Shown here in pieces: positions 15,348 through 23,875 of a DNA stretch of 64,000 nt (the stretch's first letter is position 1; every line of letters starts with the position of its first letter). This DNA comes from Flintibacter faecis (GTDB lineage: Bacteria; Bacillota; Clostridia; Oscillospirales; Oscillospiraceae): assembly GCF_014287875.1 (NCBI RefSeq), contig NZ_JACOPN010000003.1, positions 307,452 to 371,451 of the forward strand. Direction: 5' to 3'. The translations under genes and the position numbers were made by a program. The notes beneath the pieces are model-generated. The model saw only the letters and a list, made by a program, of their open reading frames with translations, was not told the DNA's origin and ran no database searches.

Positions 15348-17522
15348 TTAGTGTGGGAGGCTACGCACGATCAGGTTCGTCAGCATCACCGGCAGTTCTT
15401 GGAGATTGGTGATGTCCAAATAGCCATCACCATAGATCCGCTCAATTCGCGGGCGGTCTTCACCAATGGCTGCCGCGTAGATTTTGACACCTTTTCGCGC
15501 ATACTCCAGTTTGATCCCACGCAGATCAGCTTCTGCTGCAGATCCGGAGTAACCGTCATCATTTGGCTGCCCATCGCAGATGATCATGAGGATTTTCACC
15601 TCAGATGTCTGCTTAGAGAGTTTTTCCGCCACAAAGCGCAACGCAGCGCCGTCGCGGTTACAGTCTCTGGCACTCATGTCCATTAGCCGATAGCGGTTAT
15701 TCTTATCGTAGGTATCGAAATCCGAGTAGGAAAACAGTTCAACATGTGAGCTCCAGGCGGTATGACCAACGACCAGCAGCGGGATACCAAGCGACTCGCA
15801 GAAGTCCTGGATCACAATGGCAGTTGCTCTGGCTCTGGTAATGCGGTCATTTGAACACATGGAGCCACTCTCGTCGATGAGCAGGCCAACGGAAAGGTTG
15901 ATCGGCTCCGTCGGGAGTCGGGAATTATAGAAGATGCGGCCATCGTTCCGATAGAGCGCATGCTGATTAAGTCGTTTCCCAATCAGGAGTCCTGTCTGCT
16001 TCCCGCCCTGCCGCCGATCGCGGAGAGCGGAACTGACACTACGCTGCAATCGTTTGGAGAGCATTAAAAGCTCCGGAGCTACACGGTTATAGCTGTCGAT
16101 GAGGTTCTGATCCACATGCGCCATACGACTGACGGTCACATGGATGTTGCGATGCGCGTTACCATATCGGATGGCATTCGCCTCTCGCTGCAGTTCCTCA
16201 GATAGTTCTTCTTCCAATTCCTCTGTCACCTTTTCCTCCGCCATGGAGGATAAGAGACGCTCAATGTCATCAGCTGCATGCTCATAATCGTTGCCTTCAT
16301 ACTCATTGTTCTGGTCAACGCCACCATTTCCACTACTTGTGATGCCATTCGTCAGATGGGCGGCAATACGGCTTGTCTCCTCAGCAATCACACGCTCGAC
16401 CTGTGCCCGGATCGCGTTCATCTGACCGGGATTGGGAGTAAAGGTGCCATTACTGGGAACCGGCTTGGTTTTGATGGTGAAGTTAGCTGCCGCTTTCGGG
16501 AGTTGGCTGGAGAGGTCTTCCTCAACCGCCTGTTGTCCCTGCTGGCTGCCATCATTGTCATCATCGCCGCTGCCGGGCTGACCAGAACCACTCACGGAAC
16601 CGCCTTTTGCGGTTTGCTGGGAGGATTGCTGCGCCTGCTGCTGGGCTTGCTTCTGTTTATCGCGCAGAGCGTCGAAGCAGCGCTGCATCATGGGCCAAAG
16701 ATCCACAAGGATCCTATTGGCAGCCTCACAGCGGGATCTGGCATCGTCATCATAGACAGACTCATCGATCCAGGGGATATACTCATACAGCTTGTCGATG
16801 AACTCACCGGTGTAACCGGATAGGTTGTTGACCTCATGCGCCCTGACATACTGGATTAGGAGATTGACTACGATCGAATGGTCATAGTACTTGCGATTGA
16901 TCATCTCCGTGATCTCCGGCATGGTATCCGCATAGCGTAGGTTATTGAGCGCGATCCCTTTGGCGGGGGAGCCAGGAAACTCATATGAGTACCTGGCATC
17001 CACATATCCGTCTTCTAAGATGTTGCTCAGCGCATGTGCTGTGCTCATGATGACCTGCATGGGGACTGTGTCTGTATCGTCTGTAAGCGCCTCAAGGATG
17101 TCTTTCGCATAGAGCTTTTGCATACTGTCCAGACCATCCGGCATCTTCGGATAGAATTTGCCTTTAGCGAGTCCGGCGAAGTAGCTATGCCAAACGCGCT
17201 CGTCGGTGAACAGGTTGTGACCGCACTCATGCGCATTCAGGCCTTCAAGACTCATGGAACGAAGGAGCCTCGAAGGGAAGCTCCAGGTAATGTGGTTACA
17301 GGCATTGATGTAGATCCCGTGGTAATCCGTGAAAGCAACGGTCTCATCATCATGATCTGCAACAACTCGCACACGCAGCGGACGCTTATAGCGTTTTGTC
17401 GCCGCTTCCGCAAGATCCGTCAAATACCCGTTATAGGCTCTGGAGGAGAAGAACTCCTCGTCAGTGATCTTGCTCTTGGCGTCGAGGATCCTCTTTCGGA
17501 TTTGGCGGTGGGATGTTCTCAT
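15348..17522 (-). CDS. CobT-like VWA-domain protein with HEXXH motif
   Basis: ATG at 17522 follows GGGAGG. Residues ~10-280 form an N-terminal domain with a HECGH metal site (98-102), the pattern of a zinc metallopeptidase. A Gln/Gly/Asp-rich linker spans 290-340 and an acidic helical stretch 410-450. A von Willebrand A domain starts near 540 with the MIDAS motif DESGSM (550-555). This build matches CobT-like proteins that pair with a MoxR/CobS ATPase, which is encoded two genes upstream. Such pairs assemble metal cofactors or remodel proteins; jumbo phages also carry them. The substrate here is unknown. Confidence 0.75.
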   Translation of the reverse strand: MRTSHRQIRKRILDAKSKITDEEFFSSRAYNGYLTDLAEAATKRYKRPLRVRVVADHDDETVAFTDYHGIYINACNHITWSFPSRLLRSMSLEGLNAHECGHNLFTDERVWHSYFAGLAKGKFYPKMPDGLDSMQKLYAKDILEALTDDTDTVPMQVIMSTAHALSNILEDGYVDARYSYEFPGSPAKGIALNNLRYADTMPEITEMINRKYYDHSIVVNLLIQYVRAHEVNNLSGYTGEFIDKLYEYIPWIDESVYDDDARSRCEAANRILVDLWPMMQRCFDALRDKQKQAQQQAQQSSQQTAKGGSVSGSGQPGSGDDDNDGSQQGQQAVEEDLSSQLPKAAANFTIKTKPVPSNGTFTPNPGQMNAIRAQVERVIAEETSRIAAHLTNGITSSGNGGVDQNNEYEGNDYEHAADDIERLLSSMAEEKVTEELEEELSEELQREANAIRYGNAHRNIHVTVSRMAHVDQNLIDSYNRVAPELLMLSKRLQRSVSSALRDRRQGGKQTGLLIGKRLNQHALYRNDGRIFYNSRLPTEPINLSVGLLIDESGSMCSNDRITRARATAIVIQDFCESLGIPLLVVGHTAWSSHVELFSYSDFDTYDKNNRYRLMDMSARDCNRDGAALRFVAEKLSKQTSEVKILMIICDGQPNDDGYSGSAAEADLRGIKLEYARKGVKIYAAAIGEDRPRIERIYGDGYLDITNLQELPVMLTNLIVRSLPH

Positions 17523-17537
17523 ATGCACAGCCTCCCA

Positions 17538-17873
17538 TCATGCCGGGATACTATCGCAGCTGATAGGGATCTCGCCGAGCATCGCGGAGAGTGCATCGCA
17601 CATTCCCTCAAAGGACTGCTGCGGGTAGAACCAAAAGAGATGCTGCTGCACACCAGCCATGCTGATAATAAGCGGCATCTTGCTGGAAGCAGGATAGTTC
17701 TCCATAGGCTCCACCTGGACATTCGATGCGTCAGGCCCGAGTGCCATGTCAATGACCCACTTCACGAGCTGCGCCGCCTCCTCAGAGGTCATTGCTCGGT
17801 CAGTAGGCAGGTCGTAGCATGCCAGCGCGACAGCGACAGCAAAACGGATAAAGTACTCTCGATCAATTCTCAT
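17538..17873 (-). CDS. Hypothetical protein between ATPase and VWA genes, 111 aa
   Basis: ATG at 17873 has GAGGTG upstream. The protein has a helical N-terminus (YFIRFAVAVALACYDL) too short and polar for a clear membrane anchor. Its fixed place between the MoxR-type ATPase and the VWA protein suggests a third component of that machine, which is inference from context. Confidence 0.55.
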   Translation of the reverse strand: MRIDREYFIRFAVAVALACYDLPTDRAMTSEEAAQLVKWVIDMALGPDASNVQVEPMENYPASSKMPLIISMAGVQQHLFWFYPQQSFEGMCDALSAMLGEIPISCDSIPA

Positions 17874-17891
17874 CAAATCACACCTCTTTTA

Positions 17892-19700
17892 TCAAATCGT
17901 TTTGGAATACTGGGGTTCAAGGCAAGCGGAGATCAGCTCAGCACGATTATCCGGATCCGCTGAAGCGGAAGAGATGATCGTAGATAAGGCTGACTCATAA
18001 GGATCATTCGTCACCATCGTGGAGAGCACCCAACTCTTGAATTCACGCATACCGCAGCTGCCGTCCGTGATCATCGTTTGACGGCAACGCTCTGCAATAT
18101 CGCGCACGACAATGGCCATCTTTGTCGCTTCCTGCTCATCGGTAAATCCGGTGACATTCATCACGCGCTTGACCATCGTGTTCAAATCAGGCGCTTCCAT
18201 GTCGTAGATCAGATCCATTCGGGAGATCACGCTCTGGTTCATGTCGCGGCAGCCGGAGTAGTCGGAGTTTGTCGTAACAACAATGACTGTATCCGGATGG
18301 CGTCGCACACGCTCACCAGTCGGCAGAGTAATTACCTGGCAGTTGTCCAGCAAGGAATTCAAGCCGACTAAGACACCTGGATTCGCGATACAGGAAGGTT
18401 CCTGCAGCTCACAGACATACCCATGCCTAATCGCCTCGACGAGAGGCGTATCCACATAACGGATGCGCTGGCCAGCAGGATCCTCTTTCTCCATGAGATT
18501 GCCAACGGCAATCTCAATGAGTTTCTGCAGCACATCATCTTCCGTCTTGGACTCATCGTATTCGCCGGTCAGCATCATATAGACACTGGGCGGATGCATG
18601 GTGATGTCGGAGATCTTCGGGAGATCCTCGATAGGAGTACTGCCATGAAAGCCGTTGGTATCAGGAATAAACTGTCCAACCAAGTCGGTAATCTCCGTAT
18701 TGGCACTACAGGTCATCAGGGTATAAGGCAGATTTAAGCCAGCAGCGATAGCCTGTGCGCCCATAGTCTTGCCGGTACCCGCCTCACCGCGAAACAGGAA
18801 GTTTCGCATTGGCTGGTTGGATGCCGTCGTCGCTTTGGCATGCTCGCACACGCGAACGACCTCTTTGGGAATGATGTACCAGTCGGGCAGCGTGGGTACC
18901 ATTGCCTTCTCCCGATCTGTGAGGATCCGATTAGAGAGTGCGTACTTTCCGACAAAGTCTTCCTTCTGAAACGAGGTGGCTTTTGCCGTAGCGTTACCTG
19001 ACAGCTGCATGATGGTGAAGTTGCCATAAGAGGCACCAGTCGGCGCATAGTTCCCGCTATCCATTGCCATCTGTGTGATGACTGAGATATTGCCAGTAGT
19101 GGGAATGGAGATCTTGACGCCATCCGTACCCAACTGCTTGCTGTTCTCAATTCGACGATAGACATTGTCGCAGAGGACAAGCGCACATTCGAACGCAGCG
19201 TCCATATCAGCCCAACCGTTCTCGTAATGTGAGGTGAACTCCTGAAATTTCTGGCGGAACTCATCATCTTCATTGAGAACGGGCATCAGGCAGAATAGCA
19301 GGGCAGATCCAGAACCATTACCAGCGCCCAAAGAATAGGGCTTCAGAACCTGCGAGCCGTCCTCAATCTGTACCGCGCTGAACTTGCCGGTAACTGGATT
19401 GAATACGACACAATCGGTCTTGTTGGCAGATCGGTACTCGCTGATCCGGTAGGTATTGCCTTGATGACCGATGGCACCGAGGTCATCCACACTCTGCCCA
19501 TTCTCCGTTGCGCTCACCAGCTTTGCATAGGCCAGCAGCGCGCGAAGAGTAGGTGCGTGGAGTGTAGCCTTCTGAGCGGTACTGGAAGTGTTGTACTGCG
19601 AAAAGCCCATCGGTTTTGCTCCGGAGTATTTTGGGTCATCAAAAGGCGGTGGGAGCTGGAGCCGGAAAGTCCAAGATTCGAAAAGCTTCGTCTTTGCCAT
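17892..19700 (-). CDS. MoxR/CobS-type AAA+ ATPase
   Basis: A 602-residue protein. The first 250 residues are a specific extension without a known domain. The AAA+ core has Walker A GEAGTGKT (305-312), a sensor segment VIVVTTNSDYSGC and a finger region SVISRMDLIYDM. The expected Walker B DE is replaced by YVCELQEP (428-435), so Gln-Glu stands where Asp-Glu is usual. MoxR/CobS ATPases act as hexamers with VWA partners; the VWA gene lies 370 bases downstream in the same run. GAGGTG precedes the ATG. Confidence 0.75.
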   Translation of the reverse strand: MAKTKLFESWTFRLQLPPPFDDPKYSGAKPMGFSQYNTSSTAQKATLHAPTLRALLAYAKLVSATENGQSVDDLGAIGHQGNTYRISEYRSANKTDCVVFNPVTGKFSAVQIEDGSQVLKPYSLGAGNGSGSALLFCLMPVLNEDDEFRQKFQEFTSHYENGWADMDAAFECALVLCDNVYRRIENSKQLGTDGVKISIPTTGNISVITQMAMDSGNYAPTGASYGNFTIMQLSGNATAKATSFQKEDFVGKYALSNRILTDREKAMVPTLPDWYIIPKEVVRVCEHAKATTASNQPMRNFLFRGEAGTGKTMGAQAIAAGLNLPYTLMTCSANTEITDLVGQFIPDTNGFHGSTPIEDLPKISDITMHPPSVYMMLTGEYDESKTEDDVLQKLIEIAVGNLMEKEDPAGQRIRYVDTPLVEAIRHGYVCELQEPSCIANPGVLVGLNSLLDNCQVITLPTGERVRRHPDTVIVVTTNSDYSGCRDMNQSVISRMDLIYDMEAPDLNTMVKRVMNVTGFTDEQEATKMAIVVRDIAERCRQTMITDGSCGMREFKSWVLSTMVTNDPYESALSTIISSASADPDNRAELISACLEPQYSKTI

Positions 19701-19722
19701 AATTACACCTCATCATGATCAA

Positions 19723-20541
19723 TTAAGGCCAGGACACAGCAAGTTCCTGGCCACGCACTTCTGCAGAGATATCATCTTCGCGAGCGAGTACACAAAGATC
19801 GTCCCAAGCGGGGCGAGGGGGAAAGTCAGGGATGGTATCTACCGTCTGTTCCTTTCCCTCGACGGTAACGAGGACATCACCATTTTCATGAATGGCAAGC
19901 CGCTTGTGGCCTTGCACATTCAGCTCATCGATCAATACGCTGAGTAGAGCAATACCTGTTTCCGTGTACCATTGCTTCACATCGTTACGAGAGAGAATGT
20001 CCTTTTCCTCCAAGTCTTCATCACTCTTCGGCTGCACCTCTGCTTCAGCAAGAGGCACGAGCTGAATGAGCGCGATTTCCAGCTTCCCAGACGCGCTCAG
20101 TGTCACCTCCCCAAAATTGAAGGGGTCACAGTGATAGAGCTTGATACGTTTCGTACAGCCTCTGTTGATATCTTCCGATGAAGGACGCGTATCCCAAAGC
20201 CATGATACTGTGGGATAGCTCTGCTTCAGCTGCTCCATGATTCGATAATTGACCTGTCTGAGCAAGCTCAGTCGGGTATCATCATCTGCTTCTTGCGGAG
20301 TCTCCGTTAGCGGTTTGGTCTCCTGCTTCGCAGGAAAGGCCTTTTGCTCTGCGGGCATCTTTTTGCAGTGTTTTCTATGCGAGCGAAATAGCTTCGAGAT
20401 CACGAAACACACCCAGACAAAAAGCGCAACGCAAGCGATCCATTGGAATATGGGGCGCTTGAAGATCGCGCAGAGAAACAGACAGGGTACAACAAGAACC
20501 CTCAGCAGGGTCCATGCGTCAATTCGGCTTTTGACAGCCAC
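19723..20541 (-). CDS. Membrane protein with two N-terminal TM segments
   Basis: GTG start at 20541 with AAAGGAC before it. Residues ~10-50 hold two hydrophobic segments (LLRVLVVPCLFLCAIF and IACVALFVWVCFVIS), then a basic cytoplasmic-type patch (RSHRKHCKK) and a soluble domain of 200 residues with no recognised motif. It is the first gene after the SSB terminator and precedes the ATPase. Confidence 0.6.
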   Translation of the reverse strand: MAVKSRIDAWTLLRVLVVPCLFLCAIFKRPIFQWIACVALFVWVCFVISKLFRSHRKHCKKMPAEQKAFPAKQETKPLTETPQEADDDTRLSLLRQVNYRIMEQLKQSYPTVSWLWDTRPSSEDINRGCTKRIKLYHCDPFNFGEVTLSASGKLEIALIQLVPLAEAEVQPKSDEDLEEKDILSRNDVKQWYTETGIALLSVLIDELNVQGHKRLAIHENGDVLVTVEGKEQTVDTIPDFPPRPAWDDLCVLAREDDISAEVRGQELAVSWP

Positions 20542-20579
20542 AAATAGTCAGTCCTTTCGTATGTAGATTTTGGAATGGA

Positions 20580-20621
20580 CAAAACAAAATGGGCTGCAAG
20601 CATTCACAACACTTACAGCCC
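20580..20621 (-). terminator. Rho-independent terminator after ssb
   Basis: On the minus strand GGGCTGTAA and TTGCAGCCC pair around a 13-base loop, followed by ATTTTGTTTTG. It lies 18 bases after the ssb stop. Confidence 0.7.
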
Positions 20622-20638
20622 ATATATGTATGTCCAGA

Positions 20639-21070
20639 TCAGAGGGGGAGGTCGTCATCGTCATCGCCACTTGGAATCGTCTGCTCCGGGCGTACCTTAC
20701 CGGTGCTCTTCTGTGCGGTTTTTGTCGTACCCTGCGAAGAGTCCGCCTCATCGCCTTTCGGCTTTGAACCAGTAAAGTGCCACTCGAGGACACTGACATC
20801 CGCAGAGATCTGACGGATGCCATCATCCGTCTCGTAGGGACGCAGATTCAGATTACCGATGATCTCGATCAGACGGCCCTTCTTGATGCCGGCCTTCTGC
20901 ATCCGATTGGCGATGTACTCGCTTGCGGTGCAGTTGAAGAAAGAGGCGTTGTCCTGATTTCCATATTTTGTGTTGACCACAAATCGGAATGTGCAGTAGT
21001 CTCCATTCTTTCCGCTCTTGATCTCCGGATCGGTGACCAGACGGCCCTCCATAATGATGGTTGCGTGCAT
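20639..21070 (-). CDS. ssb: Single-stranded DNA-binding protein
   Basis: A 143-residue SSB. The OB-fold occupies residues 1-105, with the typical start IIMEGRLVTDPEIK, the core TFRFVVNTKYG and the segment GRLIEIIGNLNLRPYE. A flexible linker leads to the acidic tail DDDDDLPL, a variant of the usual DDDIPF tip that recruits partner proteins; the final Phe is replaced by Leu. Terminators on both sides suggest the gene is a separate transcript. An element-borne SSB usually protects the transferred or replicating single strand. Confidence 0.9.
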   Translation of the reverse strand: MHATIIMEGRLVTDPEIKSGKNGDYCTFRFVVNTKYGNQDNASFFNCTASEYIANRMQKAGIKKGRLIEIIGNLNLRPYETDDGIRQISADVSVLEWHFTGSKPKGDEADSSQGTTKTAQKSTGKVRPEQTIPSGDDDDDLPL

Positions 21071-21154
21071 AATTCTTTTCCTTTCTGCCTTACGGCTTAA
21101 AATATTCCAAACACCTTACGGTGCGTGGTTCAAAAGTTGCCAGCTGTTGCTTGG

Positions 21155-21204
21155 CATAGAAAAAGACAGACGCAGGTTGAATCTTTCAAACCGCAAGTCT
21201 GTCT
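21155..21204 (-). terminator. Rho-independent terminator before ssb
   Basis: On the minus strand AGACAGACTTGCGGTT and ACCTGCGTCTGTCT pair imperfectly (21204-21164), followed by TTTTCT. It would end transcripts from the membrane-protein gene upstream. Confidence 0.65.
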
Positions 21205-21317
21205 AATATGCCTGCGTAAATGACACAGGCTCACATCTTAAAAAGCTCCCTGAGGAGAAGACATCTAATAAAGAACACTGTAAGCATAGCATTCCTATGA
21301 TGCGCATTCCAGAGTAC

Positions 21318-21767
21318 CTAAATCTGCTTGCTTGTAGAAAAAGAGAGTTCTTCAAAGCCAAATACAGTCGAGGACGGCTGAAGGGTCTCCGGGAGATTCG
21401 GGAGATCATTGGTCTGTTTTTTGAGGTAAAATCGATATAAGCTTCCAGCTTTGAGTTTATATCGTCCATCCAGAACCCGCTGTACGTGGCTTCCATTCTC
21501 CAGCTCCAGAACGATGGCGTGGCGCTTTCTATGAATATTGACCTGCTCTTGGACAAGCAGTCCCTCGAGACACTCGTACTGCTGCCTGCTCACCTGTCGG
21601 TAGAAAGAACACGCCTTCACACCGCCCGTAATCGCTACACCGGCGGACAGAATAAGCAACTTATGGTCATGTGAGATCATGGCAAAGATGACTCCCAAAA
21701 CCGTGATCGACAGAATCGAGAATATCAGCTTGGCAAAACGAATAGCGATAGGGTTTGGCATTTTCAT
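21318..21767 (-). CDS. Small membrane protein, 149 aa
   Basis: Two hydrophobic segments (about 12-32 and 37-50) are followed by a soluble beta-rich domain (HAIVLELENGSHVQRVLDGRY split by turns). AGAAAGGAG precedes the ATG. It is flanked by terminators at 21837-21801 and 21204-21155, so it is expressed as a single gene or small unit. No family recognised. Confidence 0.6.
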   Translation of the reverse strand: MKMPNPIAIRFAKLIFSILSITVLGVIFAMISHDHKLLILSAGVAITGGVKACSFYRQVSRQQYECLEGLLVQEQVNIHRKRHAIVLELENGSHVQRVLDGRYKLKAGSLYRFYLKKQTNDLPNLPETLQPSSTVFGFEELSFSTSKQI

Positions 21768-21800
21768 GGAATACTCCTTTCTCTACCGATATGGCAGGAC

Positions 21801-21837
21801 AAAATGAGGGCCGGAAAGATTCTCTCCTTTCCGGCCC
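21801..21837 (-). terminator. Rho-independent terminator
   Basis: On the minus strand GGGCCGGAAAG, an 8-base loop, CTTTCCGGCCC, then TCATTTTG: a perfect 11-bp stem right after the stop of the 228-residue gene. Confidence 0.7.
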
Positions 21838-21843
21838 GTGATA

Positions 21844-22530
21844 CTATGCGTGTTCAAGAATGACCTGGCGTGTCAAATACAAGTTCGTGGTTGCTTCCAG
21901 CACATCCTGCCTATGATTTGAAAGGCTGCATGCGTTGTTTAGCCGCGCCTGGTTGTCAGATTCTTCCGTATAAATGGCGGAAATCACTTTGTCGGCCGAG
22001 CTGACATCTCGAACATCGTTTTCAAAGCATCGTACCAGCTCAGGGACGCTCAGCGGCGTCTGGGTAACCAACTTCATGATTCGCTGTTCCGCTTCTGTAC
22101 CCTTATCTGGCTGCAGGAGGTAGACGGCCTCAAAGAAGTTGACTTTACCTTGCTTGAGCAGCTTTGCGATATTCAGCAAGCGCCGTGTACCCTGAACACC
22201 CCGCAGCGGTATGACATAGGTATCATAAAGCATGTTGTAGAGCGCATCCGCACCGGTGTATCCAACACCTTTGATGATGAGCTTTCGCTTTACGAGCATC
22301 TCGAGTGCCTTCTCAAATCCGGAGGGATCCAATTTCACTTCCTCCATCTTTTCAAAATATTTCTTGCGGAGCTCGTCATGCGTCAGGACATCCCACAGCA
22401 ACATACTCCAGATACTGAACTCCGGAATAGAAACTGGCTGGAGCTTCCCAAGCCGCATAATATAAGGCATATCTTTGCCGTCTTCATTGCGAATCTGATA
22501 ACTGCCAGCGGCAGCATAGAATGTCATCAT
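21844..22530 (-). CDS. Hypothetical protein, 228 aa, possible winged-helix fold
   Basis: ATG at 22530 follows GAGGAGGAGAGC and is preferred over 22551. The central part (SIWSMLLWDVLTHDEL ... FEKALEMLVKRKLIIKGVG) alternates helices and ends in a beta-like turn, as in winged-helix proteins, but no family is recognised. It follows the sigma-like gene by 62 bases and may be a regulator in the same transcript. Confidence 0.55.
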   Translation of the reverse strand: MMTFYAAAGSYQIRNEDGKDMPYIMRLGKLQPVSIPEFSIWSMLLWDVLTHDELRKKYFEKMEEVKLDPSGFEKALEMLVKRKLIIKGVGYTGADALYNMLYDTYVIPLRGVQGTRRLLNIAKLLKQGKVNFFEAVYLLQPDKGTEAEQRIMKLVTQTPLSVPELVRCFENDVRDVSSADKVISAIYTEESDNQARLNNACSLSNHRQDVLEATTNLYLTRQVILEHA

Positions 22531-22592
22531 AATGCTCTCCTCCTCAGCCATTCTGTTCTTTCTTACGAAGATACGAGACGAAGAACAACAAC

Positions 22593-23144
22593 TCAATACA
22601 GGATTTCCAATAATGCTGGCTCGTTACGGAGCTTGCTGCGAGCACGCGAGATCCATGCGTTGACGTTATTTACGCTCGTATCATAGTGTTTTGCAATCTC
22701 CGTGGCCTCATAGCCCTTCAGCTTCATCTCGATGGCTTCCACACCTTTTCGAGCGACGCCATTGTATTTCTCCTTACAGGCAGCAAGCGCAGACATAGCG
22801 GTGGCATCCGTTACGGTCTCATCAAAATCAACAGAAGTGCAAGTCAGCATATCGAGAAGAGAGGCATTTTCATCTTCGCTGATCTCTACACTTCTTTCCA
22901 GTCGGTAGTTCATTGCGCGGCAGTGATCAACGATGGCATTGTAAATGTACCGGCAGGCGAAAGGTGCAAAAGCTCCCATATCCGGCTGATACTTCAGCGC
23001 CGCTCTGCAGATAGCCTCGCAACCAATGGCGTAAAAGTCATCATAGGTCAGGAGTGGACGGTTCGGAATGGAAATGCGCGTGCGGATGACCCAGTTGACC
23101 AGGTCCAAATTCTCCAGCACCAGGGCGTCTTGATAATCAGTCAT
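22593..23144 (-). CDS. Sigma-70 family factor
   Basis: ATG at 23144 with GGAGG upstream. A 183-residue protein with region 2 (about 15-85: LVNWVIRTRISIPNRPLL, DDFYAIGCEAICRAALKY, FAPFACRYIYNAIVDHCR) and region 4 at the C-terminus (YEATEIAKHYDTSVNNVNAW). The size and order fit a two-domain sigma factor. It lies between the zinc-finger gene and the 228-residue gene and could direct element-specific transcription; its promoters are unknown. Confidence 0.8.
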   Translation of the reverse strand: MTDYQDALVLENLDLVNWVIRTRISIPNRPLLTYDDFYAIGCEAICRAALKYQPDMGAFAPFACRYIYNAIVDHCRAMNYRLERSVEISEDENASLLDMLTCTSVDFDETVTDATAMSALAACKEKYNGVARKGVEAIEMKLKGYEATEIAKHYDTSVNNVNAWISRARSKLRNEPALLEILY

Positions 23145-23158
23145 GTCGAGCACCTCCT

Positions 23159-23581
23159 TTATGCGACACAGTTGTTTCTGGCAAGTACTTCATTGCAGAG
23201 GCGGATCAGCTCACGGCATCGATACTCACTGCACATGCCGATGTGAGCGTCACGCAGGCTAAGTCCGAATGAATCCGCGAACCAGCGATAAGCTTCTTCA
23301 CGAGTCATGATCCCGTTCTTCCAGATAAGGTCGAACTTTCGATGAGCCTGAATACGGAGATTCCGAAGATTCCCATTCGCCGGCACACCCATTGGTTTGT
23401 CAGTATTCGGGTGTGCCGCAACATAGGTGTTACAGGCGGGATAGTTGTGACATACATAGAGCTTTCGGTCAGATTTCGCATCATGATAGATTTCGGATGC
23501 AGGTCTCAGGATCATGGCCGCCCCGCAATGCGGACAGCGGAAGGATCTACTGCGCTGGGCTCGGGCCTTTCTTTTTTTCAA
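23159..23581 (-). CDS. Zinc-finger-containing protein (DUF3268 type)
   Basis: TTG at 23581 is preferred because AAGGAG lies nine bases upstream; the in-frame ATG at 23590 abuts that site directly. The protein has a basic start, CPHCGAAMILRPASEIY and YVCHNYPACNTYV (a four-Cys zinc site), then NLRNLRIQAHRKFD and DAHIGMCS, as in DUF3268 zinc-finger proteins of phages and Clostridial elements. Its function is unknown; nucleic-acid binding is likely. It is the first gene of the leftward operon. Confidence 0.8.
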   Translation of the reverse strand: MKKRKARAQRSRSFRCPHCGAAMILRPASEIYHDAKSDRKLYVCHNYPACNTYVAAHPNTDKPMGVPANGNLRNLRIQAHRKFDLIWKNGIMTREEAYRWFADSFGLSLRDAHIGMCSEYRCRELIRLCNEVLARNNCVA

Positions 23582-23690
23582 AATGGTCATCTCCTTTTTT
23601 GCGTTCTACTAGAGTTCACTCAAAAAACAGGGGGGTACCCCCCGTCGCTTTGAAAAGAAATTTGTAAACTTTTTGTGAACGGACGAAAAA

Positions 23691-23721
23691 GAGCTATTGC
23701 ACGCAAAATGCAATAGCTCTA
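23691..23721 (-). terminator. Perfect terminator hairpin with no gene upstream on its strand
   Basis: On the minus strand AGAGCTATTGCA, a 7-base loop, TGCAATAGCTCT, then TTTTTCG. The next gene in that direction starts on the other strand at 23876, so this either blocks antisense transcription out of the island or ends a short RNA made between 23722 and 23875. It also contains the palindrome region upstream of the zinc-finger gene (GGGGGGTACCCCCC, 23631-23644). Confidence 0.6.
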
Positions 23722-23790
23722 AAACGGGATATTGAGTTCTGTAGGATAAGTCAAACTTGAAGCGGAGGCTTAACCGTGTTAGGCAAAGGT

Positions 23791-23830
23791 TGTCCTTTCT
23801 ATTGGACAGGTTTTATGCTATGATATCATT
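23791..23830 (+). promoter_or_regulatory. Promoter/operator region of the WYL gene
   Basis: TTGTCC (23791-23796) and TATGCT (23815-23820) are 18 bases apart; TTGGAC (23803-23808) and TATCAT (23825-23830) are 16 apart. TGTCC and GGACA form an inverted repeat and ATGATATCAT (23821-23830) is a perfect palindrome. Overlap of palindromes with promoter elements suggests autoregulation by the WYL protein. Assignment is by eye. Confidence 0.4.
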
Positions 23831-23875
23831 GCCTTGCAGAAAACGGCTTGACCGAGTTGAAAGGATGATGAACAT

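Noticed and set aside
23631..23644. Palindrome GGGGGGTACCCCCC
   Set aside because: A short GC palindrome upstream of the zinc-finger gene; without a second copy or known binder it gives no support for a specific function.
23691..23735. Minus-strand sequence GTTTTAGAGCTATTGC resembling a type II CRISPR repeat start
   Set aside because: It occurs once, forms a terminator hairpin with its own downstream half, and no spacers, repeats or cas genes are present.
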